A stretch of 39,650 nt of DNA from the NCBI GenBank assembly GCA_019649035.1, contig BMAT01005477.1, forward strand, positions 1,012,013-1,051,662. Direction: 5' to 3'. This document shows positions 24,001 through 38,400 of the stretch, piece after piece. The DNA comes from Elysia marginata (taxonomy: Eukaryota; Mollusca; Gastropoda; Plakobranchidae). The stretch's first letter is position 1. Every line of letters starts with the position of its first letter. A program made the translations under genes and the position numbers. The notes under the pieces are model-generated. The model searched no databases. It saw only the letters and a program-made list of their open reading frames with translations, and was not told the origin of the DNA.

Positions 24001-27000
24001 TGTGCTTACTGATAAAAGTCGGGCTTTGAGGTTTATTTATAATTTTCATCCCATTTGTTTATATGGGTTACAAAGAAACTTACCTAAACTGAAAAAGTAA
24101 AAATAAAAACACCTCGCTCATCATATAGAAATCACCCTAGAATTTGTGTTCACAGGCATTGATTGTATTGAAGTTGCTTGTAATGTATGTGTGCTTGAGA
24201 CAACAAGCTGATGCTGTAGCCGTGGAGGACAGGACACAATTTAAATAAAATTACTATTATCATATTCCCTTTGGTTGTTGTCTTGACTGTTGCAATTTTT
24301 GCCATCATCTTTAGTTATTTTTTCAAATATTTTCGTCTTAAATACAGAGTCACCAAAAACTTTAGATAGAGTGATTAATGCGCCCTGAAAGTCTTCTTAC
24401 TTTTCCAGCTGCTTCTTCCATTTCAGCTTGACGATATAGACGCATCACATTGGAGTGAGAGAAGCGAGGAAGCAAGGGCTCTGAGTGACGCAATTTCAGA
24501 CGCCGAACTAGGACATCCCAAAAGTTGTCTGGAGGGCGTTTAACAGTGTCACGGGTTGGTCGTCTGTTAAGGTCCACAAGGTCAAGGTTGAGGTAAGATA
24601 CATGAGCCAGACGCTCACCAAGTGGGCCCTGAACACAAAAGAAGTGCAAGATAAATAAAACCAGGACATATACAAAAGAATGACGACAGCAGTGGTAATA
24701 ATAATAAAAAAAAAACATTTATAGAGCGCTGTCTCCTTCTTTAAAATCTCAAAGTGCTTTGAAATGTGTGGCCACACCTCCAAATCATACTGGTCCATCT
24801 GTGTCTTAAGCTGGTGGTCAGACTTTGTTGACCATCCCATGTTCTCCCTGAAATGTACAAGAGCTTGAGTACTCTAAAAAGTCAGACCGATAACTATCCT
24901 ACCCAATTCTCAGACAAGGCTCATCCTCTTCTTGATCTATACCTCCAGTCCAAGTATAAAGATTAGTTACTAGAAAACTAGAAATGGCCATACACTTGTA
25001 TAAATAAATTGTCAACAAAAAGGAGGCAGAATTTAATAAAAGATGAAAACTTGAACCCTAGAAACTTCATATTTTAATTTTTTGGGTCATAATTTTCCTA
25101 AGTGCTACGTCTAAAAAATGAACTTCCCGTTTCTAGCACCCATATGATTGGCTCTTGAACTTATACAGTTAAATATAAACCAGAGCTAAAATAGTTTGTG
25201 GATTTATCAAGAAATGTTTCTAGCCATGGGGCCTATTGGTTTGTTACATCTTGGAATTACACCTAGCTATGAGGATTATAACACATCTACACCTTGAGCC
25301 TAGTGCAACTCACTTTTTCAAATTGTCCACGGAGAGTCTGAATGGATGTGAAGGAGAGAAGACTAAGCACCTCTCTGTCTACTTGCTTTTTCATTTCAGC
25401 AAAAGTGGAGGCTGAGGAAGAGAAAAAAATGTTTAAGACATTAGTAAAGCACAAAAACATATTTTAGCAGAGTATAAAAGATAAGGTGAGTGGTGGCTCA
25501 ATAGTTAGGGCTGTTGGCCAATATCCAAGAGGTCCTGGGTTCGATCCAGAGTCTGAGCAAATTTTTACTTGCTTACCTATGCCCAATCAGCACTTAAAGG
25601 ATAGCTAGGTCTCCAAAGACTTGTTAAAAATAAAGGCAGCGAGGAAAGCAAAAGCACACAACCTCCTGTGTAACAAGAAATAAGGACCCTACTCCTTGTT
25701 CCTTGCCACTCGTATCAAGTATGGGATTAACGTTACCTTATAGATCTTTACATTGGCTACAACCTTAATGCGAAAGGAGAGGCACCAATAAGAATTCATT
25801 TAAAGTAACTTGAACATTTCATTGTTAGAAAAAGATCAATAAAACGTCTCTACAGTGTAGCAGTCTTACCCACAAGGTACTCAGTGAACATATTGTTGAC
25901 CTCAGAGCTAGTCAAATTTTCACACAGAACTTCAAACAACTGAAATGGAAAATTCAATAAAATTAATTTTTATGGCTGTGCTTGTTTAAGACAAACCCAA
26001 CAGACCTGTAATGATATACAAGTTATATCAAGATAAGGAGATATATTATAATGAGATGCAGATTAATATATTCATAGTTAGTTGAATGCTTTCGTAACAG
26101 TCAGCTACAATGTAAGAGGACAAAATAAAAGGTATGCAGCTTTTGATACAGCCCAGTCTATTGCCCGACCAGGTCAGGTACACCCCAAAGGGTTAGAAAT
26201 ATTATGTTTAAAAATTCTTTTAACATGTGTCAGATAAGTGTTGTTTAGTTTGAAAAACAATCATATCACTATATTTATACAAGCTTTTATATTTGTCAAT
26301 ACTACTGCTTATCAAATGTAAAAAAAAAAACAACTAGAATTGAGATTACACTATATTTTCAAAAGCAAAACAATACTTAGTATTCTATTGAAACAAGACT
26401 ACGTGCACAAAATTATCTGATTTTGCCCATTTTCCTTACACTAAGGACTGTAGTTATGGCTTTAAGGAGAGATTTTCAGTGAAATTTTTCTCTCACATGA
26501 GCCATGATAACATATAAACATAGTGAGAAAAAAGCATATTTTTCAAATATTGGTTTTAAACAGCAATAGAATGAAGGTGGACAAAGCTAAAAAGGGGGGC
26601 CAAGGGTCAAACAAAGAGGAGTGAATATGACCTACATTTGCAGGCTTCACACAGTAAACTTGAATGGGTATCTGAGATCANNNNNNNNNNNNNNNNNNNN
26701 NNNNNNNNNNNNNNNNNNNNNNNNNNNNNNNNTATTTACCAAATGTTGGTTTTAGTAAAACTGATAAAGTCACGGATTACACTGTTCATGAGAAGTCCAA
26801 CATGTTTGCTAGAATATTTTGTTACTAGAGTAAAGGTCTGCTTCGTTTATTAGTCCTTTCTGCTACTAATACTGAACAAATTCTTTCTACTAGACTAATA
26901 CTAGAGTTTGTGCCGCAGCCCCCACCGCTGCTGCTGCTGCTGCTACTACTACCACTATTGTACTACTAGTCAAAATTTATAACAATACTTATAATAATAA

Positions 27001-30000
27001 TAATAACTATAATATTATTAACAGCTATACAAAAAATTCTGCTACAGGTCTTCACCATCTTGATTGTTTTGGTTTAACCGCTTTAGAGCATCAGCTGAGA
27101 GGATGTCTGGTTCAGATTGAGAGCTGGTGGCTAGCTAACCTAGCCTTTCCCCCCTTTTTGGCTTCAAGTTGGGACATAGTGTGATGTCACTGCCCCCTCT
27201 AGTGCTATTAAAAGAACTCTCTGGTTGTGACTTATTGGGGGAAAATTGATCGGTAAAAATGCTATATAAGTTCCTTTACCATGACCTCAGACTTAAGCAT
27301 CAAACTTCAATAAGATTTTATTTCAAATTTAGTGGGCCACTTAACATGCACTATTTGCTCACATAACAACATGAGGAAAATGCAGGCAACTTTTTTTCTG
27401 GTCGTATCATGCGTTGAAGAAGATGGAAAATGACCTCAATTAGAATGCTTAAGAGCAGATTGTTCAACAATTTAATGTCATAAATGAAAGAAAGTTGAGA
27501 TATCTAGAAAGTCATGGTCGCAAATACCATAAAACAAGGCATTTGATGGAAGGATGGATCTGAGCAACAAAAATTTTTTTGAGAAAGAACTGAATTATGC
27601 CTACATTTTATGCTGTATTTACAAGCCTTTTCAGGTTACATATTCCATATAAAAAACTGTAATACATGAAACATCAATAAAAGTTACAAAATAAGTGTAT
27701 ACAGGGGCAGCTTGGCAGAGTGGTTAGTGTGTTTAACTCAAGATCTGGAGGTTGCAGGTTCAATTCCCAACCATGCTATAATGCAATTGCCTTGAGAAAG
27801 CAATTTACCCAAACTTTTCCCAGTCCATCCACCTGTAAAATGGGTACCCAGCTACAGGAAATTCTTGAATTCCTGATATGCGCCTACATCACCCTGCGTA
27901 TGGGTTAAAAGTGGCCTTGAAATTAATGTACTAGTCTGCTGGGGCATAAGTGGCGCTGCTCTGTGGCGACAGTTACACTAAGTAACAGAGCCAAATTTCC
28001 CAAAAAAAACTAATATGGTATATGAAATAAAATTTTAAAAAAGTAAAAATAAAAAGTAATCATTAATCTGAACATGTCTGGCAACCAATGCAAATAATTT
28101 GGATATCAGGAGATTCAATGTTTAAAAATATCCTTTCAAAGTACGTTTTTCCTCTTCTTCCCCTTTATTTCAAACTGGAAGCATTTCTAATAGCTTTCCT
28201 CAAAATTTTGACAACTTCATCCAATTTTTAACGTTTGGAAGTTCAAAAATGCGTCATTTCAAAATATGCCTTGTAATATGAAATTTATTTTTTCCGGCTT
28301 ATTCTCACAAAGATTGCAAGACATGTATTTTGAATTCAACAAATATGCTAATTATCCAAGTCTGAATTACATAGACTTTACTGTAGTTATATATGCATGT
28401 ACAACTAGAAGCAAATTCAACCTACCCTCTTAATAGCATATGGATCTTTGTGATGGAGGATGAGGTAATGCAAGATGGCTAGCCGTGTCTGCCAGTAAGC
28501 CTTGCGAAAACTGTCCACCATCAGATCAACATTCATCACTAACTTCATCAGGCAGCCGCTACGATAGTCATACAGATGTTGCGCTGATGAAATTTATAAG
28601 AGAGGCAGGGAGATGATTAACATGACCAAACTACAATCCAGTTTGGAAATTTCAAAACCCAGGGAAAAAACTTTCTCTTAAAATTATCCAAAAATTGAAT
28701 TATTAGTATGCATTACAAAAAAAAATAAGTAACTAATAATCTAAATAAAGTTTAAATTAAGCAGATATTCAATCTATCCAGGTTCCAATGATATGGACTC
28801 TACTGCAGTTTTTTTCTCTCCAAAGAAGACTGTTAGCTATATTGCTGCCCATTTGTATGAAGTGGAAAATTTTGTAGCTTTACTCTCAGGTAAAAAAGCT
28901 CTCTTGTAGATAAGTTTTTACACCATTGCTATAAAACAGCTGAGTAAAATTCTAGAGAATAGGAAAGTGATTATAGAAACATTTGTTCTTTAACTAATCA
29001 TAAAATAAGGATTTTGAACCTTTTAATGGTCAAGATAAGTTGATATTATAGAGAATCAATATAAAGCTTTGTTTCACTATTTGGCTAGAATTTTTTTTGT
29101 GATGCAGATAACGAAGACGCGCAAAATGTTTTGCCTTTAGTATTATAGATAAACTTAATCATGTTTTCAAACTGTATTACATTTTATCCTCAACCAATCC
29201 ATAAGAATTCTAACAGGTGCATTTTGTTATTAGGACACAAATAAAGGCATTTGACAAAAAAAAATAACAACAAAGTAAGACAGATCCATAGTAATCATTT
29301 TGAGAATGACCGTTCACTTTTTACATTATATTGATTTAATGATTTTTAGAGAGCTGATATTGCATGATGCATCACATTATGTTGGGAAAAAAAATTGAGA
29401 GCTCTATCATAGCATGTCTTATTTAATTGTTCTGAAACAAAACAAAACAAAAACAAAAAACATTGCTTAAAGATAAGATTACACTCATGTTATTGATCTA
29501 ATTTTGAAGATTTGGGCATGGACAATGATACTGAAACAAATGACATACATAAATAATTTACTGTTTTAGTCACACTCGATTCCTAATCTTACCTGTCGAG
29601 CCAGACTCCCTAAAGAAGCTCTGGCATGGCAGTAAAGTTTTCATTGTTGTGCACGACTCGGAGAATATTGGGTAAACTTTAGTGGCTGGCTCTGTTTCTT
29701 CCACATAGGTAGAGGGAGATCGGTGGTCTGTCTGAGTAGGCTGCTTCTCTATCTGTTGACCGTTGCCTGAGGGTTGAGATTCAGCAGCCTCATCACTGGT
29801 TGAGAGGACATGTGACTGGTCAGCAGCCGGTGAGGACGGCTCGGCTGAGGATAAACTCTGATCTTGACCAGTGGCCTCCTCTTGGTTTTGACAAGTCCCT
29901 GCTGTTGGTAATTGAGTAGTAATGGCTTCTTTAAGCTCTTCTTCCTCTAGGTGGCTTTCCTCATCATCCTCTATGTCAAATCTGGGAATATGGTTATGTT

Positions 30001-33000
30001 GAGTCTTTTAACTAAGCGAAATTCCCTGTCTTAGCTTAGTCATGCATAGATCTTTATAATATAAAATAGTTTTGGTTTCAAATATTTAAATTCTTAAAAT
30101 TATGGTGATCGTGGGCTTTGCTGGATGATCACAATTTTCAATCATCATGACAGGGCTATTTTTTGTTGTAGAGTGGCATTCTTTATATATTTTTAACATC
30201 GCTGAACAATAATTATGAAATGAGTTTTTAAAAACTGTGTTAAGTGACTCTTTTGTGCAGTGCAAAAGACGATGTACATTGTGCGTCTAAGCACCATGAG
30301 GAACAGAAAAAACAGCTGCTTTAACCATGTACAAAATATGTTGTGTTAGCATTTTGTCATGAAAAATAGGACATATGGCATACGTTAAATTTAGAGAAGC
30401 GATTAAAGATTTTATTTAAATTAACGATAACCTTTCATTGATCTTTTCAAAAATTTTCAAAAGTCCTGAAATATGCTTATCATTGTAAAATTTATTTAAT
30501 AGGGCGCCAGATAGCTCAGTTGCCGCTGTCTACTGTGAGGGAGGTCTCGAGTTTTATCCTGGTTTACACTGGAAACCCGGCTGAGCCAACAGTGAAGAGG
30601 TACCAATATTAGACTCGGAAGGGAAGGCAACAGCTATCCAAATCTTGAGCCACAAGAAATGTCACAGCCTACCATGTCAGTCCCATATAACCTTAATGGT
30701 TATGGGACTTTGTTACCTTTATATTTTATATAAATCATTCTTACTTCACAGACATATGCTTGGCTGAGCTTGAGGAAACACCTGCTGATAAGCTTGGCAC
30801 CATCTTGTAATCTGTTTTAGAAAAAATAAAGCCAAGGAAAATAAAGTTCAGAAGACTGAACACCTTTAAAGAGCCTAAGATTTTAGAGAATTTTTATTTA
30901 AAAAAGAAATAAATATCAATACTCTTTGTGAGCCATGACATTAATTGTTAACAAATATATATATATATATATATCTAGGACTAGGAGCAGAAAATTTGTT
31001 ACCCTGAAATAACATGACTTAAAACAAGCATCACATTGAATCCATAAAGAGAGAATCGGTAGCCTCAGCTGCAGCAGCTTAACTTTACTAGTAATAAGCA
31101 TAAAATTTAAAAGCATGACGATTTGTGCTTCTGCCCAGCCTGTTCAGTCTGTAAACTTCAGGCAAGGCAGACTACTCGTTAAACTAGGCCTGTCTACATC
31201 CTTGCCAGAGATAATCATTGTCTGGGTCTTTTAACAACTTAGGATGTAAAAACTGGTAAAAAACAATTCTAATAACTAAACCGCCTTTTGAAGCTGTCAT
31301 GCATCATCTGAGGCCTAGTCTAGTGCTGCGGCCTCTGAGGCCTGCTACCCTGATCTTCAAATTGTAGACCATCCCTAGCTTACTTTGCCTCATATTGGCC
31401 AATGTCTTCAACTGATGTGCGATCTGATTGGTTAATAGATGAAAGTCAGGGTGATTCTTTAAAAATTGCATGTTCAATGTACTGTCTTCAACTTACAGCT
31501 TTTAGAATGTTTTTTTTTAAAATTAAATTCAATTTACCATGAAGCAAAAGATGATGGCATGGTTCAAAAGTTGGTGATACATTGAGCAAATGGACGAAAT
31601 AGCCCGGTAACATCACCATAAGATAGCTGCCTGAAATGATGGGAAAACACAAAGGTAAGGCTGAGTGAGTACGGCAGAATAAAATAATGCATGAAACCTA
31701 TTTCTTTTATGAAATTCAAACCATTCAAAAACGCCTAGATCTTTCAACAATCTTAAACTTTACATTTTTTAAAATAAGGACAAATTTCAAAAATATTTTG
31801 CTTCTATTCATTACCAAGTCTGAATAGTGCCACAAACTAGAACCTAGATTTAGAACAGCTGCTTTCACAATTACTTTTAAGTTTCACCGTCCTCTCAGCT
31901 GATATCAAATCAATTAAATCTGGTGTTATTGATGAACAAATGAAGCAATACCTGCGAACTTGGAAATTCTTGTGAAATAGAGAAAAAACTTGGAGAATGG
32001 AATTTTTTCTATATAAAGTCATTGTTAAACCTGGGAAATAAAACTTGTTTAAAAGGGAACAACTTCCAGATATAATTACCAAATTAAAGTGTTGGTTGAA
32101 GATTATTTGCTATACGTACATTGGAAAAATGCATTGCTTAGGTGTTCCGAATGAAAGGACTCATATGTGGTCCCTATAAAACTTTCCTGGGCTGAGGCGA
32201 TCTTAAACAGTGCCTTTTTTCATTTCAGGTAAGGAAATATAATTATGCTAGTGAGAGGGCAAAACAAAATCTACCTGTCCTGCTGTGGATTTTCTGGTTC
32301 AGTTTATTCCAGGTGGACATTGATAGAGCTAATGCTTGTTTTAACTAACAGATGCGAGACAGTCCCCAAACATTGCGAAAACATTACGGTAATTTCAACA
32401 GTAAAGGGTGTGAATTTTTGTTTGTTTTATAAGACTGTTGAAGTGTTGGCCTATGGATAGCTAGGATAGTGCTTAAATCTGGAAGTTTCATTCACTGATC
32501 AACTCCCTATGTAAAAGATGGCCAGCAAGAAAAGAGTCAATTTGTCTATGGCAAACTAAAAGCACTCGAAGCACTTGGAATTTCAGGAGTAACAGTAATG
32601 AAAATTGCCGAGCAATTTAAGCTATCCAAGTCTCACGTTGGGAGAGTAAATTAACACCTCCTCCTCTCTCTCTCTCTCTCTTTCTCTCTTTATTTTTGAG
32701 GTTTTCTCATATCTGTGCCTGAACACAAAAAGTCTCTCTCTTCATTAATTTCCCCATGAAGCATGTCTAACTTTACTTGATGTTGTATAATTCCCAGGAT
32801 TTCATATTTAACCTATTGAATAAAACCGTACAAAGCTTATCATATTTATATTATTACTTAAATGTCATGCGATTCTAAAAGACATGACTCGCAGAAACTC
32901 AGAAACAGAAACAAAAGTTCGAAAACAATGTTAGCAAAGATCCCCCTGTTAAAATTGAATGCAAACTTTTAAACGATGGCAACTCTTTAGGATTCCAAAC

Positions 33001-35409
33001 TACAATTAGAAAAAGACTGATTGAGTGTAAATATTTTCAATTCCATCTTCCGCGAAAAAATTTCCATTTTATGGAAAAAAAAATATCCTTGATTGAGAGA
33101 AAAAGTGAGTAAAAACTTATAATCAATATATTTCTTATCTTAACATATAGTTCATGTTTAGTGTAGTCCTTACCTAACCACGAGAAGACAAGACGTTTCT
33201 GTATGGCTACTTGTCTTGGCAAATTTGAAACACAGCCATATAAAGTCTTGGCTGTGAAAGTGTAAAGTATAACAAAAAATCGTCTACATAAAGAACACAA
33301 TCTGGCAAGACTTTAAATGAGCCAAAAAGTTAAGTTCACCATGCATGTAGCATTCGGCTACGACAGAAGTTGATCAAGCACAAAGTTCATATCTTCAAGT
33401 AAAAAAAAAGTTATATGGTAATGGTTTACTGGTTGATTCTATGATATGCCATTTGTATCTGTTTGACCTTTTGGCCTATCTTACAAGTAAAAAGAGCCCC
33501 TCTTATCAACAGTTTTATATAAAAGGACTAAATAGTAATCTACCTTCTCCTGCCCTTGGTAGCCTTTAATTATTTCAGATGTAATGCCATAAAGCCTTCT
33601 GAGAACTCTTATCGTGAGTTGTATAATAAAATGTAAAGAAGAGTATAAACAAAAGCTCGAACAAAACTGTACCTCAAAAAAACCTACGTACGACCTGGAA
33701 AAGTATTAAAAACATAGTGGGTTACACGCCCAAGAAAGCGGAACTATACAGCGCTGACGCAAATCCTTATGTCTACAAACTAAACAGGTTTTTCGGTCGT
33801 TTTGAGACTCATGATTTTTCAACTTTTGTTGCTGAATTAAAACACAATGTCCTGATAGACATGACTGAGAACGAGACAGTAACAGTAACCACCGCCGACG
33901 TATGTGTTGTTTTCTCAGGCCTGAAAGTCAACAAAGCCAGTGGTCCTGACAACATATCATGTAAACTTTTAAAGTTGTCATGAATTATCTGATATCTTTG
34001 CGACCCTCTATAACATGTCTATTGAAAACCATGGTGTACCATCCTCGTGGAAATTGTTTAAAATAACACCTATCCCAAAAAGAGTGCCTGGATGGAATGC
34101 AACGATCTCAGACCAGTTGCCCTTACATCAGTACCAATGAAATGTCTAGAAAAAATTATTATGAAAAAACTTACTTCTTTCACAAAACAAGATAATGATA
34201 CTAACCAGTTTGCTTATCAAGCTAATAAAGGCGTAGAAGATGCAATCCTATTCTTCACCAACAATGTATATCGTCATATTGATTTTCCCAATAACTATGT
34301 TCAAACTTTGTTTGTGGATTTTTCTAGCGCCTTCAATACAATCCAACCCCATATTCTAATTAGAAAATTGGTGAGCTTGCAAGTGAATAAAAACATTATA
34401 CTGTGAGTAATGGACTTTCTCATTGAAAGACAACAATATGTTCAAACAAAAGTCGGAAACAGGTGGTATGAATCCGAAAAAATATTCACTAACACAGGCG
34501 CACCCCAAGGATGTGTGCTGTCTCCAATTCTCTTCACTATTTATACAAATGAATGCAAAAATAACTTTCCTGATGTGCCAATTTTAAAGTTTGCTGATGA
34601 CACATCAAGTCAGGGATTAATATCAAATAATAATGCAGAAAAACTACTTCACGACTGTTTCTCAATTTGTCGATTGGTGCAAATGCAACTTTCTCTGCCC
34701 CAGTGTAAAAAAGACCAAGAACTTATAATTGATTTTAGGCACAAAAAAAACAATGTATAAGCCTATTGTAATTGACAATGAGGAGGTGGAAATCGTTGAT
34801 ACTTACAAGTACCTCGGCATGTGTGTAGACTCAAAGTTAGATTGGCGTGAACATGCTTTAAATGTCTTACAAAAAGTTAACAAAAGAATGTACATTATAA
34901 GACAACTAAAGTATTTTAACATCGACAATACCATTGTCAACCTTTTTTTTATAAAGCAGCACTAGAAAGTCTTGTTTCATTTTGTCAAGTAGCGTGGTGT
35001 GGAAACTGCACACAGCATGACAAAGTCAAAATAAACAGACTAATCAAGAAAGTCAACAAGATGACTCAAGTAGAGAATATGTATGTGGATCAGCTTTATA
35101 AGACCTTAAGTAAAAAGAAAATATTAACATCATTAAAAACGAAAACCACCCATTGCATAGTCAAATTATTTTTGGAAGGTATTGGAAAAGGCTGTTGTCC
35201 CTAAAAACAAATAAAGAAAGATAAAGATCATCATTTCTACCGTCATCAATTTGTATCTTTAACATAGACATTTCGTAAAAACTAATCTGGTATTGCCATC
35301 TTTCTTTGAGTCTATACCATCGCCTCTATAGAATATCTACTAGACTATATGCATAATTATATTCAATACAAGTAACTCGTCTTTATGCACGGATCTGATT
35401 TCCTTAAAG

Positions 35410-35457
<48 letters not shown>

Positions 35458-38400
35458 AGAAAGGGAAAGAGAGGGTTAATGTGTGTTTGTGTGCATTTTT
35501 TTCTCTTAATTATCACTCTTTTGTTTTACTGTTTGATATGTATGAATACATTTACATGTGATACGCAACTGTGAAAACAAATTTCCTGTGGGATGAAAAA
35601 AATTCATCTTATCTTATCTTATAGCAACCCCTTTTCATGTTATTTGCACTTGTCCTTAAAAAACAAAGCTTAGGACACAACCTCACCATGATGCACCATG
35701 CTGATGTAGTATTCAATATCCTGGCACTCTGTTGGCACCTATTAAGAGATACAATATGGTAGAAATGCTGTACATAAAGAGATATATATGATTAACTCAA
35801 ACAGATATAAAAAAAATATTAAGTTTCTATTATGCTCTAGTAAACGAAGTTTCACCTACTTGACCCTAGAAGCATTGCATATTTAATTTTTTGCATCATT
35901 ATTTCCCTAGGTAAAAAAAAAGGTAGTCCCATACTCGACATGAGCGTAGGGGAACAAGGAGCAGGGTCCTTGTTTTTCTAGGCACACAGCATAGTGAAGT
36001 AGTTTGCCATTGCTTTCCTCGCCGCCTTTACTTTCGCCGAGTCTTATGAGACCTAGCTACCCATCAAGTGCTGGGTGGGCACAGGGGAGCAAATAAAATT
36101 TAGCCCGGACTGGAGATCGAACCCGGGACCTCTCAGATAGCGGTCAACCGCCCTACCGATTGCGCCACTGCTCACCCCCTAATAAATTTCCTGGGTATTA
36201 GTTCTAAACAAACTTCTCATTTATGGGGCAGATAAAACCAGCCCTCAACGGTTTTAAGGTTAAACACTTAATTGTTTCACCAACACAGTGGGACCTCAGA
36301 ATCAGGAAGTCTGATAATCTGAAAACCTGGCATATCAGGCAAAAAGGGACCCATCAATTTAAAGAAAAATTATACTTTAAAAAATTAAGTTTCAAACAAT
36401 TTTAAACAAAAACGAAATTGATAGAGTGTGTTGCTCCAACTTTATGAAAGTGCAAAATACGAAATAGACTGGCTATCAATGATGATAGTGACAGACACAA
36501 TGAGGAGTCTTTACTGCATGCTTAGTAAACAAGTTCATGGCAGCTGGTGCCTATGACATTCTACTGCAGACATATTTATTGCTCCCCAAGAAGCACATGC
36601 CATCACTGAAGGAATTTTAAACGATCCTATCCTGTGCCATCTCTTCCAGTTCTTTCCATGTCTTCTTTGCAGTTGCTATGGCAGCCTCTGTTTCCCCCTC
36701 CATATAAGCCTGTGTATTCTTATGCACTGCCTTGGTCCCCTTAAAGTGTCAAAAATATATCTCATTTTTTTCTTTTCCATGTCAAGACTTCCATTGGCTA
36801 TTCAATAATGTAGTTGATTGAGCCAGGCCAGTAAGTATTAATGTTTTTTTTCCCTATATCCGCTGCTTAAGGACTGGGGTTTATGTAGTGGGACCTCCTT
36901 ATTCCCCTGTCTTTGATCCAGAGAAGACCGCCTTTACATTGACTTAAAGATATTTTTCTTTGTCTTTTTCTAGATGATCTTACTGGACCATCTCTTCTTC
37001 AACCCCACAAAGGCTTGACAGGCTTTCTGTATCCGTCTAGATTTTTCCTGCGGAGGGTTGATTTTATTACTGAACGCCAAGTTAGACACAAAGGGAGATG
37101 CTAGCATGATCAAGAGAGAGGAATAACATGTCATGAAATACAAACTTAGTTGTTTTTTTTCTGCATGTGTAAAGAAAAAAAGAAGACATGTTCCATAAGT
37201 TAAAGGTGTCCCTCAAACTAATGTTAGCTGTTGACATGCTAAACATTACCTCTGCAAAGAAAGTGAAATGATTAGAATTAACAATTTATTTCTTTCCACG
37301 CCCATCTTAAGATTTTGGTTTTTTGTATAAGCCCCAGAATTATCCTTTAAAACAAGCACACAATCATTCTGACCTAGTGACATTGCAGTTCTGACTACAG
37401 TGAAAATTCTAAATCCCAAAACAATCTGGCACTTTCACTATTTTCCAATAGCTCCCAATTTGTGACTGTAATTTAATTTTGATAGAGTAGACTGTCCGTC
37501 ATCCTTTCTTTTTAAAATCAAACTTATGTTCCATTACATTTTCAAGAACACTGATTGCTGGATTTCAAACCTCAGCAAATGCAACAATAGCAGGATATCC
37601 ATCTCTTCAAATCTCTTTCAGCTTTCAAATCTCTTTCAGCTTATATATATATATGGAACTTGGTTAATTTGTAGCTAAAAAGTTTTCTTGCATTAGTGCA
37701 GCAGAATCGGAATCTATCTCCCAAAAAACTTTCTGAACTGGGCTGGCCAAACCACTCTTGAGCTCAACAACTACCCAGCTGTGGTTTTTAGGCTGCAAAC
37801 TTCAAGAAAACCCTCACAAAACCTGCCCTATCTTGAGATCTGTCTTTCCACCTCATAAAAAACTGCCCCTATCCAAGCTTCTTTGGACTGGTGGGCGTTA
37901 TGCTTTGAGAGCTGAGCAGTCAAAAAGGTCATGATGGACTGACTTGTCACAAAGACAGCTCCTACCAGACACTCCCCAGTTCCTTTTGTGCTTGTTTCTG
38001 CACAGCAAGGTATGGTTGACCCGTAGGCAGAAGACATGTACAGCATCTGATCAAAAGAGGTCTTGTGCTAAATCACTGACGCGGTGGGGTTTTCGGGGGT
38101 GCCTTCTAGCTGGGGGCACTCCCGGCCCTTGTTTGCCAGACTATTCACCAGTTTGTTCCTGTGGGAAGGATTTTCACTGGAGCACTATAGTACTCCGAAT
38201 GCTATTGATTTAAATAGTTTCAGAAGCATAACTCCTAACTTAGCATTCTTTTTGTCACAAAATTCCTGTAATAACGACTTGAAGTCTTGAAGATCATGCA
38301 CCCAGGTCGGTTTACGTTCATGTAGACTCTCTCCTTACCTGTGGAACGGCCTTTGCTCTTGGCTCAGTGATCAGCTTGTGGTAACACAGACAGAATGTTC

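Noticed and set aside
24140-24260. Possible further L2-like tail on the plus strand
   Set aside because: Only a vague resemblance in base composition; no coding or terminal motif.
24362-24840. Open frames extending GSAP exon 12 past its splice sites
   Set aside because: The ends run into intron and an L2-like tail; splice sites and phases define 24401-24628.
25484-25550. Free-standing tRNA gene
   Set aside because: A and B boxes are present, but the sequence does not fold as a full cloverleaf and continues into a repeat body, so it is a SINE head. The same applies at 27712, 30509 and 36167.
37828-38290. Overlapping open frames on both strands
   Set aside because: No recognised domain, no conserved motif, no fitting splice sites; probably chance in a GC-richer stretch.
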